Shown piece after piece: positions 50,708 to 58,703 of a stretch of 64,000 bases of DNA. The position numbers and the translations under genes are program-made. The stretch is from Frondihabitans sp. PAMC 28766. Lineage in GTDB: Bacteria; Actinomycetota; Actinomycetes; Actinomycetales; Microbacteriaceae. Every line of letters begins with the position of its first letter. Position 1 is the stretch's first letter. The notes under the pieces were generated by a model. The model saw only the letters and a list, made by a program, of their open reading frames with translations, had not been told where the DNA came from and did no database searches. Location: positions 310,001 through 374,000 of the forward strand of contig NZ_CP014513.1 of the NCBI RefSeq assembly GCF_001577365.1, read 5' to 3'.

Positions 50708-51658
50708 CTAGGCGATGAGCTCTTCGGAGACCGACCAGAGACGCTCGGCAGAAGCCGGGTCGAGAGCGTACGACTTCACGCCCCGGCCCGGCTTCTCTGC
50801 GTCGAAGGGTTCGGCCTCGTTCGCGTCTTCGAAGTAGCGGCCGGTGACGCCCTCGACCAGGGGCGACGCGGCGACCAGCACCGAGGTCGACGCGCCCTGC
50901 TCGGTCGTCTTGAACGCGGGGTTCACTACGCCGTTCTCGTCGACCCAGCCGCGGCGGCGGGGCTCGTCGGGGTCGAGGTGGCGCTGCAGGTTCGTCATGA
51001 TGCCGCCCGGGTGCACGGCGTTCGCCGTGATGCCGTCGTCGGCCCACCTCTGGCCGACTCCGACGGCGAAGAGCACGTTGGCGGTCTTCGACTGCCCGTA
51101 GCCGGCCCACGGGTCGTACTCGCGGCGCTCGAACATGAGGTCGTCGAAGATCACGTCGCTGGCGTGGTGGCCCGTCGAGCTGAGGCTCACGATGCGGGCG
51201 CCGCCTGCGCCTGCTGCGGCCGCCAGCGCGTCGTGCAACGCCAGCGCCAGCGCGAAGTGGCCGAGGTGGTTGTTGGCGAACTGCAGCTCGTACCCCTCCG
51301 GCGTGCGGGTCAGCGGCGTCGCCATGATGCCCGCGTTGTTCACGAGGATGTCGAGCGGGCCCTCCCACTCGCTGCCGAACTTCTGCAGTGTGACGCGATC
51401 GGAGAGGTCGAGGTAGGAGGCCGTGACCCGCTCGGATCCTGTCGTCGCACGGATGTCGGCGACCGCTTTCGCGCCGGCTTCGAGGTTGCGCACGGCGAGG
51501 GTCACGTCGGCCCCCGCGCCGGCCAGCGCCCGGGCGGTCTCGATGCCGATGCCCGAGGCGGCGCCGGTGACGACGGCCTTCTTGCCCGTCAGGTCGACGC
51601 CCTCGAGCACTTCTGCGGCGGTGGTCTTGGCCCCGAAGGGCGTGGTGAGACGTGTCAT
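50708..51658 (-). CDS. SDR oxidoreductase (retinol-dehydrogenase-like)
   Basis: A 316-residue extended-length SDR. AVVTGAASGIGIETARALA, NNAGIMATPL, SLSSTGHHAS and YGQSK form the cofactor and catalytic set; NNHLGHF is typical of the RDH/WWOX-like group. The ATG at 51658 is preferred over 51676 because TAGCGT ends seven bases before it (leaderless). Confidence 0.87.
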   Translation of the reverse strand: MTRLTTPFGAKTTAAEVLEGVDLTGKKAVVTGAASGIGIETARALAGAGADVTLAVRNLEAGAKAVADIRATTGSERVTASYLDLSDRVTLQKFGSEWEGPLDILVNNAGIMATPLTRTPEGYELQFANNHLGHFALALALHDALAAAAGAGGARIVSLSSTGHHASDVIFDDLMFERREYDPWAGYGQSKTANVLFAVGVGQRWADDGITANAVHPGGIMTNLQRHLDPDEPRRRGWVDENGVVNPAFKTTEQGASTSVLVAASPLVEGVTGRYFEDANEAEPFDAEKPGRGVKSYALDPASAERLWSVSEELIA

Positions 51659-51722
51659 GCGGTCGACGCTACTCACCTCGAGTGCCCTCGAGGCAAGTGG
51701 GGGCGGCGGGCGAAGCGAACGC

Positions 51723-53036
51723 TCAGACGACGGTGGCGACGGCCGCCGCGCCAGCGCCGGTGGCAGCCGAGGGCGCCTGCCGCTGCCAGAGCGTCACGAG
51801 CCCGCGGGCGTTGCGCGCCATCGCCAGGTAGTGCCCGACCACCCCGAGCACGAAGAACGCGAAGCCGACGCCGACGAGCCCGCGCTCCAGCGGCGGCACC
51901 GCCTCGCCGAACAGCATCATGAACAGCCCGACGAACAGCAGCGCCGTGCGCACCTTGCCCACCTTCGAGACCTTGACGTCGGGCGCGCCCCTGAACGAGA
52001 CGACGGCCCAGGCCGCCGACAGCACGTCGGGGATCAGCAGGATCACGACGAGCTGCCACGGCACCACACCCGACGCCGCGAAGGCCGCCACCACGACGAC
52101 CACGGTGAAGCGGTCGGCCACCGGGTCGAGCCAGGCCCCCAGATTCGAGGTCTGGTTGAAGTGCCGTGCCACGAACCCGTCGACGAAGTCGCTGACGAAC
52201 ACCAGCAGCAGCACGATGATCGACGCCCAGAAGTCGTGCACCACGAGCAGGATGCCGAAGACGGGCAGCAGCAGGATACGGATCGCCGACACGACGTTAG
52301 GCACCGTCTTCCAGTTGTCCTCGTGGAAGAGCCTCTGCCGCAGCCCGGTGTCGTCGCCCGACGGGTGCGGCGCCATGCCGGCTACCGAGCTGTTCCCGAG
52401 CACGCGCCGCGGGTCGCCGTCCGGCAGTCGCACGGAGAGCGCGCGCACCGCGAGGTAGACGATGCCGACGCCGACGAGCACGGCCAGAACGAGCGACCCG
52501 CCGACGCCGATGTACGGCTTCGACGCATGGAAGGAGGCGCGGGCGAGCACACCGACCGCGACCCAGACGATCGACCACGCGAGCGAGGCGACCACGCTGG
52601 CGCCGAGGAAGCGGGACGCGGCGACCCCTCGGGATCCTGCGATCGCGGGCGCAAGAGAGCGCGGGGTCGGCACCAGTCGCACGAGCAGCGCGGGCAGCGA
52701 GCCGTGCTGACGGGCGACGCGGTCGGCCGTCGACCACTGGTCGGATCCGATACGTCGGGCGATGGCCGAGGTGGCGAGAGCGTCACCGCGGCGACGGCCG
52801 TAGAAGAACAGGATGCCGTCACCGACGACCCGCGCGATCACGGCGACGACGAACAGCAGCAGGATGCGACGGACGCTCTCGGTGCCGGCCGCCGCCACGA
52901 TCACGACGGGCCCGCCGGGCACGTACGACAGCAGCCCCAGCGCCGACTCGAGCAGAACGGCGACCGCGGTAGCCCCCAGCGCGAGGGCGAACGGCAGCAC
53001 CGCGTGTCCGGCGTTCAGCCACTCGAAGAAGTTCAC
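51723..53036 (-). CDS. Fusion of DedA-like and CDP-alcohol phosphatidyltransferase domains
   Basis: A 437-residue membrane protein. Residues 1-200 are DedA/SNARE-associated: LGLLSYVPGGPVVIVAAAGT, RLVPTPRSLAPAIAG and the C-terminal helix. Residues about 240-420 are a CDP-alcohol phosphotransferase with the complete DG-x2-AR-x8-G-x3-D-x3-D motif (from DGFVARHFN to LDPVADR). It could make phosphatidylglycerol- or inositol-type lipids and also move lipid via DedA. GTG start at 53036. Confidence 0.88.
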   Translation of the reverse strand: MNFFEWLNAGHAVLPFALALGATAVAVLLESALGLLSYVPGGPVVIVAAAGTESVRRILLLFVVAVIARVVGDGILFFYGRRRGDALATSAIARRIGSDQWSTADRVARQHGSLPALLVRLVPTPRSLAPAIAGSRGVAASRFLGASVVASLAWSIVWVAVGVLARASFHASKPYIGVGGSLVLAVLVGVGIVYLAVRALSVRLPDGDPRRVLGNSSVAGMAPHPSGDDTGLRQRLFHEDNWKTVPNVVSAIRILLLPVFGILLVVHDFWASIIVLLLVFVSDFVDGFVARHFNQTSNLGAWLDPVADRFTVVVVVAAFAASGVVPWQLVVILLIPDVLSAAWAVVSFRGAPDVKVSKVGKVRTALLFVGLFMMLFGEAVPPLERGLVGVGFAFFVLGVVGHYLAMARNARGLVTLWQRQAPSAATGAGAAAVATVV

Positions 53037-53082
53037 GCCCCCATCATCCTCGTTCGAAGGCGCGAGAGCGACTCCAGCCCGG

Positions 53083-53856
53083 TCAGCGGCTCCGCGAATA
53101 TGCCGTCAGCAGCATGTTTCCGGCGAGGAGGACGTGGTCGAGGGTCATGGCGCGCAGGTCGACTGGGTCACCGCAGTGGTACGCGATCCTGGGCCCCGAG
53201 CCCCCCTCGAGCGCGGGGCTCACCGTCAGGCAGAGGGCGTCGAGCACGTCGGCCGCGATCAGCGAGCCCAGCAGCGTCGGCCCGCCCTCGCAGTGAATCT
53301 GCGTCAGCCCGCGCTCGACGAGAGCTGCCACGACGCGAAGCGGGTCGACCTCGGCGGTGCCGCAGGAGACGACGTCGGCCACGGCCTCCAGGGCACGGCG
53401 GCGCTCGGAGTCCGCCGAGTCACACGTCAGGACGAGCGGGCGCACCGGCGCTTCGGCGAAGAAGGCCGAGGCGGGGTCGAGCGACAGCGAGCCGCTGACG
53501 ACCGCGACGGCAGGATGCGACGCGAGATCGTGCGAAACCCGCCACGCACCGGCCTCGGCCGAGACCAGCGGCCCGGCATACCCCTCGGCGCGAACCGTGC
53601 CCGACGCCACCAGGATGACGTCGCACAGCTGGCGCAGCACGTCGAACACTCGCCGGTCGGCGGGGCCGCCGAGGCTGCCCGACACCCCTTTCGCCGTGGC
53701 GGAGCCGTCGACGCTGGCGACGAAGTTCGCGCGCACCCACGGCGTCGACCGGTCGTGCCGGGCGTAGAGCGACAGCAGGTCGCGGTCGGACAGCCCGTCG
53801 TCGCTGTCGGACGGCGCCGGCGGGTACAGCCGGGTGATCGGCCCCTCGCCGCTCAC
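53083..53856 (-). CDS. RibD C-terminal-like (pyrimidine/dihydrofolate reductase fold) protein
   Basis: A 257-residue NADPH reductase of the RibD_C family: WVRANFVASVDGSATAKGVS, DVILVASGTVRAEGY and IHCEGGPTLLGSLI are its signatures. No deaminase part. It is co-translated with the folP-like gene (GTGA), so a pterin or flavin intermediate is a plausible substrate; reduction of dihydrofolate cannot be claimed. Confidence 0.87.
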   Translation of the reverse strand: MSGEGPITRLYPPAPSDSDDGLSDRDLLSLYARHDRSTPWVRANFVASVDGSATAKGVSGSLGGPADRRVFDVLRQLCDVILVASGTVRAEGYAGPLVSAEAGAWRVSHDLASHPAVAVVSGSLSLDPASAFFAEAPVRPLVLTCDSADSERRRALEAVADVVSCGTAEVDPLRVVAALVERGLTQIHCEGGPTLLGSLIAADVLDALCLTVSPALEGGSGPRIAYHCGDPVDLRAMTLDHVLLAGNMLLTAYSRSR

Positions 53857-54761
53857 AGGTTGTGCACCGGATCGACCGGGTCGCGCCAGCCAAGGATCGC
53901 CTCGAGCATGCGCATGGCGTCGACGGACTCGGGCACCGCGTGCATCCTCACGATCCTGGCGCCCAGCATCGCGCACGCGGTCGCAGCGGCGATCGACCCG
54001 GCGAGGCGCTCGCTCTTCGGGCGTGCGAGCGACTCGCCGATGAAGTCTTTGTTGGACACCGCGGCCAGCACGGGGAAGCCCAGCGAGACCACCTCGCCGA
54101 GGCGCCTCGTGACTTCGAGAGTCTGCACAGTGTTCTTGTTGAGGTCGTGGCCGGGGTCGACGATGATGCGGTCTTCGGGCACCCCGCGGGCGATGGCGAG
54201 GTCGACCCGTTCGAGCAGGAAGTCGCGCACCTCGCCGGCCACGTCGGCATACTGAGGCCTCATCAGCGGGCGGCGCGGGCTGGCCAGCGAGTGCGTGATC
54301 ACGAGGGTGGCGTCGGAGTCGGCCACGACGTCGGCAAGGCGTTCGTCGTGGATGCCGGTGGTGTCGTTGATGACAGAGGCACCCGCTGCGATGGCTGCCG
54401 CAGCGACCTCGGGGCGGAAGGTGTCGACCGAGATGACGACGTCGGACTGCTGTGCGAGCGCTGCGACGACCGGGACGACGCGCGAAGCCTCCTCGTCTGC
54501 GGGCAGCTCGGGGCCCGGCGCGAACGGCACCCCGCCGATGTCGACCCAGTCGGCGCCGTGCTCGTCGGCGCGGACAGCGGCCTCGACCGCACGGTCGAGG
54601 GCGAAGGTGGCGCCCTGGTCGAAGAACGAGTCGGGGGTGCGGTTGACGATGGCCATCACGGCGATCCGGTGGTCGAAGTCGAAGGTGTGACGGCCGATGG
54701 TGCGGACGGGCGAGCGCAGCTCGGGCAGCTGGAACCCGGGGGGCAGAGTTCTGTCCGTCAC
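53853..54761 (-). CDS. Dihydropteroate-synthase homologue, FolP2-like
   Basis: A 302-residue TIM-barrel protein. MAIVNRTPDSFFDQGATF, INDTTG and ALGWP-type VLAAVSNKDFIGESL match mycobacterial FolP2 better than FolP1. The pABA-site loop, GGESTRPG in true synthases, reads GGVPFAPGPE. Mycobacterial FolP2 has been reported to lack synthase activity, so dihydropteroate synthesis should not be assumed. Co-translated between folE and a RibD_C gene, so a pterin-related role is likely. Confidence 0.85.
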   Translation of the reverse strand: MTDRTLPPGFQLPELRSPVRTIGRHTFDFDHRIAVMAIVNRTPDSFFDQGATFALDRAVEAAVRADEHGADWVDIGGVPFAPGPELPADEEASRVVPVVAALAQQSDVVISVDTFRPEVAAAAIAAGASVINDTTGIHDERLADVVADSDATLVITHSLASPRRPLMRPQYADVAGEVRDFLLERVDLAIARGVPEDRIIVDPGHDLNKNTVQTLEVTRRLGEVVSLGFPVLAAVSNKDFIGESLARPKSERLAGSIAAATACAMLGARIVRMHAVPESVDAMRMLEAILGWRDPVDPVHNL

Positions 54762-55486
54762 GCGCGGCCCGCGCCTCGCGACGACACTGCGGTGCCGGCG
54801 GAGGCGCCGCCGCCGGAGGCACTGCCGGCCGATGCGCCGGTCGCGACAGCGCCGGCTGGCGGCGACCCGATCAGCGCGATGGCCTCCGCACGACCGGCAG
54901 GATCGGCGAGCACGCCGCGCGACGCGATCGTCACCGTCGAGCTGTGGGTCTGGCGCGACCCGCGCGAAGTCACGCAGCCGTGCACGGCGTCGAGCACGAC
55001 GAGCACGCCCGCCGCCCCGACACCCGCGAGCAAAGCGTCGGCGATCTCTTCGCCGAGGCGCTCCTGCAGCTGCGGTCGCGAGGCCAGCGCGTCGACGAGG
55101 CCCGGGATCTTGCCCAGCCCCACGATCTGCGACCCGGGCACGTAGGCGACGTGCGCCACGCCCAGGAAGGGCAGCAGGTGGTGCTCGCACACCGACCGGA
55201 ACTCGATGTCGCGCACGATCACCAGCTCGCCCAACTCGCCCTGCGACGCGGCGACGACACTGCCGCCGAGCATCGCGGGCACGTCGACCTGGAGGCCGGC
55301 GAAGAACTCTTCGTAGGCGTCGGCCACGCGGCGCGGGGTGTCGGCGAGCCCGGCCCGCGTCGGGTCGTCGCCGATGGCCGACAGGATCTCGAGCACGGCC
55401 GCCTCGATGCGCGGCCGGTCGAACTCGCGGGGCGCCGCCGCCGTGATGGCCGCGCCCGTCGGGCCAGTGTGCAACTCGCTGCTCAT
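54758..55486 (-). CDS. folE: GTP cyclohydrolase I
   Basis: A 242-residue enzyme making dihydroneopterin triphosphate from GTP, the first step of folate and pterin synthesis. VCEHHLLPFLGVAHVAYVP holds the zinc Cys/His, GLGKIPGLV and HGCVTSRGSRQ the substrate site. A Gly/Ala/Ser tail of about 30 residues follows. ATG 55486 is preferred over 55519; TACACA lies six bases before it. It heads the folE/folP-like/RibD_C unit. Confidence 0.93.
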   Translation of the reverse strand: MSSELHTGPTGAAITAAAPREFDRPRIEAAVLEILSAIGDDPTRAGLADTPRRVADAYEEFFAGLQVDVPAMLGGSVVAASQGELGELVIVRDIEFRSVCEHHLLPFLGVAHVAYVPGSQIVGLGKIPGLVDALASRPQLQERLGEEIADALLAGVGAAGVLVVLDAVHGCVTSRGSRQTHSSTVTIASRGVLADPAGRAEAIALIGSPPAGAVATGASAGSASGGGASAGTAVSSRGAGRA

Positions 55487-55495
55487 ACCTGTTGT

Positions 55496-55546
55496 GTACC
55501 CCTTCGCGTACCCCGACACTGCGGGGCATCCGGGGAAGAGTACCCC
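55496..55546 (-). repeat. Three GTACCCC repeats before folE
   Basis: GTACCCC occurs at 55496-55502, 55508-55514 and 55540-55546, two of them followed by TT. They cover the predicted -10 and upstream region of leaderless folE, so they may be regulator sites. Confidence 0.4.
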
Positions 55547-55563
55547 TTGCTTCCGACAGTCCC

Positions 55564-56016
55564 TCAGCCCGCTGTGGAGAACAGCGTCGGCGAGATCTGC
55601 CGGGTGAAGATGTCGGCCGTCTTCGGCCCGACGCCCGTGTACTCGGTGAGGCGAGAGCGCAGGGTCGCCGCGTCGGCAGACGAGCGCACGAGATGGTTGA
55701 CCGAGCCGTGCTCGCTGTCGATGCGGCCCATCACCTCGTGCAGCTCGTCGGCCATCACGTAGTCGATGCGGGCGTACGAACCTTCGTCCAGGATCCTGCG
55801 CAGGGCCTCGCGGCCGACCTCGGCGAAGCGAGCCGGGCTCGTCAGACCGTGGTCGATGAGCACGTGGTAGGTGTCGGCCGAGACCTGCTGCTGCACGGGC
55901 CGCCCGAAGAGCACGCTCGCGAGCAGCCAGCGGTAGAGAGCCTGCGGAGTCGGATCGGCCGTGTCGGGGTCGAGGTCGATGCCGAGGTCGCGGGGCTGGA
56001 GGTTGTCGTCGGCCAT
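55564..56016 (-). CDS. HhH-GPD/endonuclease-III-like protein without visible catalytic set
   Basis: A 150-residue helical protein. YTGVGPKTADIFTRQI is a helix-hairpin-helix DNA-binding motif of the endonuclease III type; WLLASVLFGRPVQQQVSADT precedes it. The catalytic Lys/Asp pair and the FeS Cys cluster are not visible, and it is shorter than true glycosylases. TACCGT lies seven bases before the ATG. Confidence 0.75.
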   Translation of the reverse strand: MADDNLQPRDLGIDLDPDTADPTPQALYRWLLASVLFGRPVQQQVSADTYHVLIDHGLTSPARFAEVGREALRRILDEGSYARIDYVMADELHEVMGRIDSEHGSVNHLVRSSADAATLRSRLTEYTGVGPKTADIFTRQISPTLFSTAG

Positions 56017-56070
56017 GCGGGCGACGGTACCCCGCCGCCCGACCCGGCGTCTCGGCTCCTGCGCCGCCGG

Positions 56071-57342
56071 CTAGGCCCGACCCAGCACCCTCGAGTCGAC
56101 GAACCCGCCGCCGAACTTGTGCTCGGGGTCGTGCTGCTCGGCGAGCGCCCGGAACTCGGCCAGACGCGGGTAGCGCGACTCGACCTCGGCCGGAGACAGC
56201 GACGACACCTTGCCCCAGTGCGGCCGCGGCGTGAACGGTGCGAGCACACCTTCGATCTGCGGCAGCAGCGCCGCGACCTCGGCGGGGTGCTTGTTGAAGG
56301 TGAAGTGGATCGCGAGCGAGTCGCGACCCTGCGTCTCACTCAGCCAGTAGTCGTCGGCCCGGATCGCTCGCAGCTCGGTGACGAGCAGGTGCGGCTGGAT
56401 CCGGTCGGCGAGGGTGCGCACGGCGGCCACGGCCTCGGCGCCCTCGTCGAGTGCGACGAAGTACTCGGCCTGGATCTCGTCGCCGTTCGACGGAGTCCGG
56501 TCGAGCCGGAAATGGGGCAGTCGCGTGGCCCAGGAGCCGACGGAGCCGTCCATCGGCGTCGTGTTGTCGTCTTCGCTGACGAAGGCGACTCGGTCGGGGT
56601 GGTGCTTCGCCCCGAAGACCTCGTCGGGCACCTCGATGTCGGCCTGGCCCTCGGGGACTCTCGACTTCACCCACACCTGCGTGATGTCGTCGGCGTACGT
56701 GGTGAAGGCCGAGGTGCTGTAGCCGAGCTCCATCAGCGCGCGGATGCCGCCGCCCGCGAGCTCCGACCACGGCACCCCGAGATAGACGTCTTGGCGCACG
56801 CGGTAGCTCGGCTCGACGTCGAGGGTCACGCGGGTGACCACGCCGAGGGCGCCGAGGTGGATGACGCTGCCGTCGAACTCAGGATCACCGCGGCGCACGG
56901 TGCGCAGCGAGCCGTCGGCTCCCACGAATTCGAGCGCTCGCACGGCCGTCGCGAGCGAGCCGTTGCGAGCGCCCGAGCCGTGGGTGCCGGTCGCAGTCGC
57001 GCCGGCCACCGAGATGTGCGGCAGCGACCCCATGTTGTGGAGGGCCAGCCCCGCCTCTTCGAGAGCGAGAGCGACCTCGCCGTAGCGCGTGCCGCCGCCG
57101 AACGTCACCGACTTGCGGTCGTCGGCGATCACGAGGTCGGTCGGGATGCCGGTCGTCGTGACGAGCACACCCGGGCCGTCGGCCACCTCGTTGAACGAGT
57201 GACGCGTGCCGAGAGCACGGATCTTCGGCTCGCGCGCGACGATCTCTTGCAGCTCGGCGATGCTGGTGGGGTTGAGGATTCGCGATGCGCCGTACACGTA
57301 GGTGCCGGCCCAGTTCTGTTCGCGTTCGGCGGTGAACGTCAT
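56071..57342 (-). CDS. FAD-dependent alditol oxidase (AldO/XyoA-like)
   Basis: A 423-residue flavoprotein. GTRHSFNEVADGPGVLVTT contains the His that in AldO binds FAD covalently; LALHNMGSLPHISVAGATAT, GTHGSGARNGSLA and the C-terminal PRPHWGKV match Streptomyces AldO over its whole length. Such enzymes oxidise sugar alcohols (xylitol, sorbitol) at C1 with peroxide release. ATG 57342 is chosen because the AldO-like sequence starts there; 57411 is possible. Confidence 0.9.
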   Translation of the reverse strand: MTFTAEREQNWAGTYVYGASRILNPTSIAELQEIVAREPKIRALGTRHSFNEVADGPGVLVTTTGIPTDLVIADDRKSVTFGGGTRYGEVALALEEAGLALHNMGSLPHISVAGATATGTHGSGARNGSLATAVRALEFVGADGSLRTVRRGDPEFDGSVIHLGALGVVTRVTLDVEPSYRVRQDVYLGVPWSELAGGGIRALMELGYSTSAFTTYADDITQVWVKSRVPEGQADIEVPDEVFGAKHHPDRVAFVSEDDNTTPMDGSVGSWATRLPHFRLDRTPSNGDEIQAEYFVALDEGAEAVAAVRTLADRIQPHLLVTELRAIRADDYWLSETQGRDSLAIHFTFNKHPAEVAALLPQIEGVLAPFTPRPHWGKVSSLSPAEVESRYPRLAEFRALAEQHDPEHKFGGGFVDSRVLGRA

Positions 57343-57419
57343 GGCGTCAACTCTGCCATGCGCGGTTCTACGCCGGAAGAGGCAATTGTTGACGCGCGCA
57401 ACAAATGCCACGGTCGGTC

Positions 57420-58274
57420 TCAGTCGCCGAAGCCGGTGTAGACCGACGAGATGTCGTCGTCGCCGTGCCCCTTGTCGGACGCGGCCGCATAGACCTTGCC
57501 AAGAGCGTCGATGAGCGTGGTGTCGACACCGTTCGCTCGCGACGCGTCGGCGATCAGCCCGACGTCCTTGCGCAGCCCGTCGAGCGCGAACGATGCCGGG
57601 TAGTCGCCCTTGATCATGTTCGCGCCCTTCTGATGCGCGTATGGCGAGTCGGAGGCCCCGCCGTCAATCGCCTGCAAGAAGAGGTCGGGATCGAGGCCGA
57701 GAGCCTTCGTCACGGCCAGTGACTGGGCGGTGCCGGCCGTGATGGTGGCGATCCAGGCGTTTGCGGCCAGCTTGAGCGCTGTGCCGTTGCCGACCGTCGG
57801 GCCGGCCACGACGGTCTTCTGCCCCATCGAGTCGAGCACGGGCTGAGCCTTCTCGATCAGGGCCTTTTCCCCGGCGGCCAGCATCACGAGCTTGCCGGTC
57901 TCGGCCGGAGTCTTGGTACCCAGCATCATCGCCTCGATGAGGGGGATGCCGTGCTTCGCGGCGGTCTCCACCACGCGGCCGGTGCCCTCGAGCCCGATCG
58001 TGCTCGACTGCACCCAGACAGCGCCGTCGGGCACGTGCCCTTCGGCCGCGTCGAGCACATCGATCACGGAGTCGGCGTCGAACACGATCGACAGGATCAC
58101 GTCGGCGTCGGCCACGGCCGCTGCCGGGCTCTCGGCAACGGTGGCGCCCTCGTCAGCGAAGGGGGCGGCCTTCTCGCTCGAGCGGTTCCAGACCGTCACG
58201 TCGAAGCCGTCGCGCAGCAGCGTGCGCGCCACTCCCTGGCCCATGATCCCCAAGCCCAGCACTGCCACCTTCAT
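57420..58274 (-). CDS. Beta-hydroxyacid dehydrogenase (HIBADH family)
   Basis: A 284-residue NAD(P) enzyme. VAVLGLGIMGQGVARTLL is the cofactor loop, SSTIGLEGTG the substrate motif and GNGTALKLAANAW carries the catalytic Lys. Substrates in the family include 3-hydroxyisobutyrate, tartronate semialdehyde and succinic semialdehyde. AGGA lies before the ATG. It lies just upstream of the AldO gene on the same strand and may share a sugar-acid pathway. Confidence 0.9.
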   Translation of the reverse strand: MKVAVLGLGIMGQGVARTLLRDGFDVTVWNRSSEKAAPFADEGATVAESPAAAVADADVILSIVFDADSVIDVLDAAEGHVPDGAVWVQSSTIGLEGTGRVVETAAKHGIPLIEAMMLGTKTPAETGKLVMLAAGEKALIEKAQPVLDSMGQKTVVAGPTVGNGTALKLAANAWIATITAGTAQSLAVTKALGLDPDLFLQAIDGGASDSPYAHQKGANMIKGDYPASFALDGLRKDVGLIADASRANGVDTTLIDALGKVYAAASDKGHGDDDISSVYTGFGD

Positions 58275-58380
58275 GTCTTTCGTCCTCTCCTGGCGCGCGC
58301 CGCGCGCACCCCGTCGAGGCTACTGCCGTCGCCTATTCGAACCGCTCAGCGTGCTCGACGGCCCGTCAGCACTCGATTCT

Positions 58381-58424
58381 GACTACGTTATTGCAGTCAT
58401 TGCTCCGACTCGGTTATCGTAGTC
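58381..58424 (+). promoter_or_regulatory. Two HipB-type operators upstream of hipBA
   Basis: GACTACGTTATTGCAGTC (58381-58398) and GACTCGGTTATCGTAGTC (58407-58424) are two 18-base sites with the same GACT...TTAT...AGTC frame, 26 bases apart. Palindromic pairs before hipB are the usual antitoxin autoregulation sites. Confidence 0.7.
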
Positions 58425-58463
58425 ACACGAATGACGATGATAAGCGAGTCAGGAGGCCTCGGT

Positions 58464-58703
58464 ATGAAACTGTCCGGACGCGTCGAGAACGCGCAAGATC
58501 TGGGTCGGATGCTGCAGCAGGGCCGGCTGCTCTCGGGGATGACGCAACGTCAGATCGCTGAGCAACTGGGGGTGAGCCAGCGCTACGTGTGGGAGCTCGA
58601 GTCGGGCAAGCCCTCTCTCATCATGACGCGCCTCTTCGAGATGATGCGAGCCACCGGCGTCGAGCTGACGGCCGAGGTCGACGACCACACAGGCGACGCC
58701 TGA
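58464..58703 (+). CDS. hipB: HipB-type antitoxin
   Basis: A 79-residue HTH_3 (Xre-type) protein: DLGRMLQQGRLLSGMTQRQIAEQLG and VSQRYVWELESGKPSLIMTRL form the DNA-binding helices. It binds and inactivates HipA and represses the operon. ATG 58464 is preferred because AGGAGG stands seven bases before it; ATG 58431 would add 11 residues. Its stop overlaps the hipA start (TGATG). Confidence 0.9.
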   Translation: MKLSGRVENAQDLGRMLQQGRLLSGMTQRQIAEQLGVSQRYVWELESGKPSLIMTRLFEMMRATGVELTAEVDDHTGDA

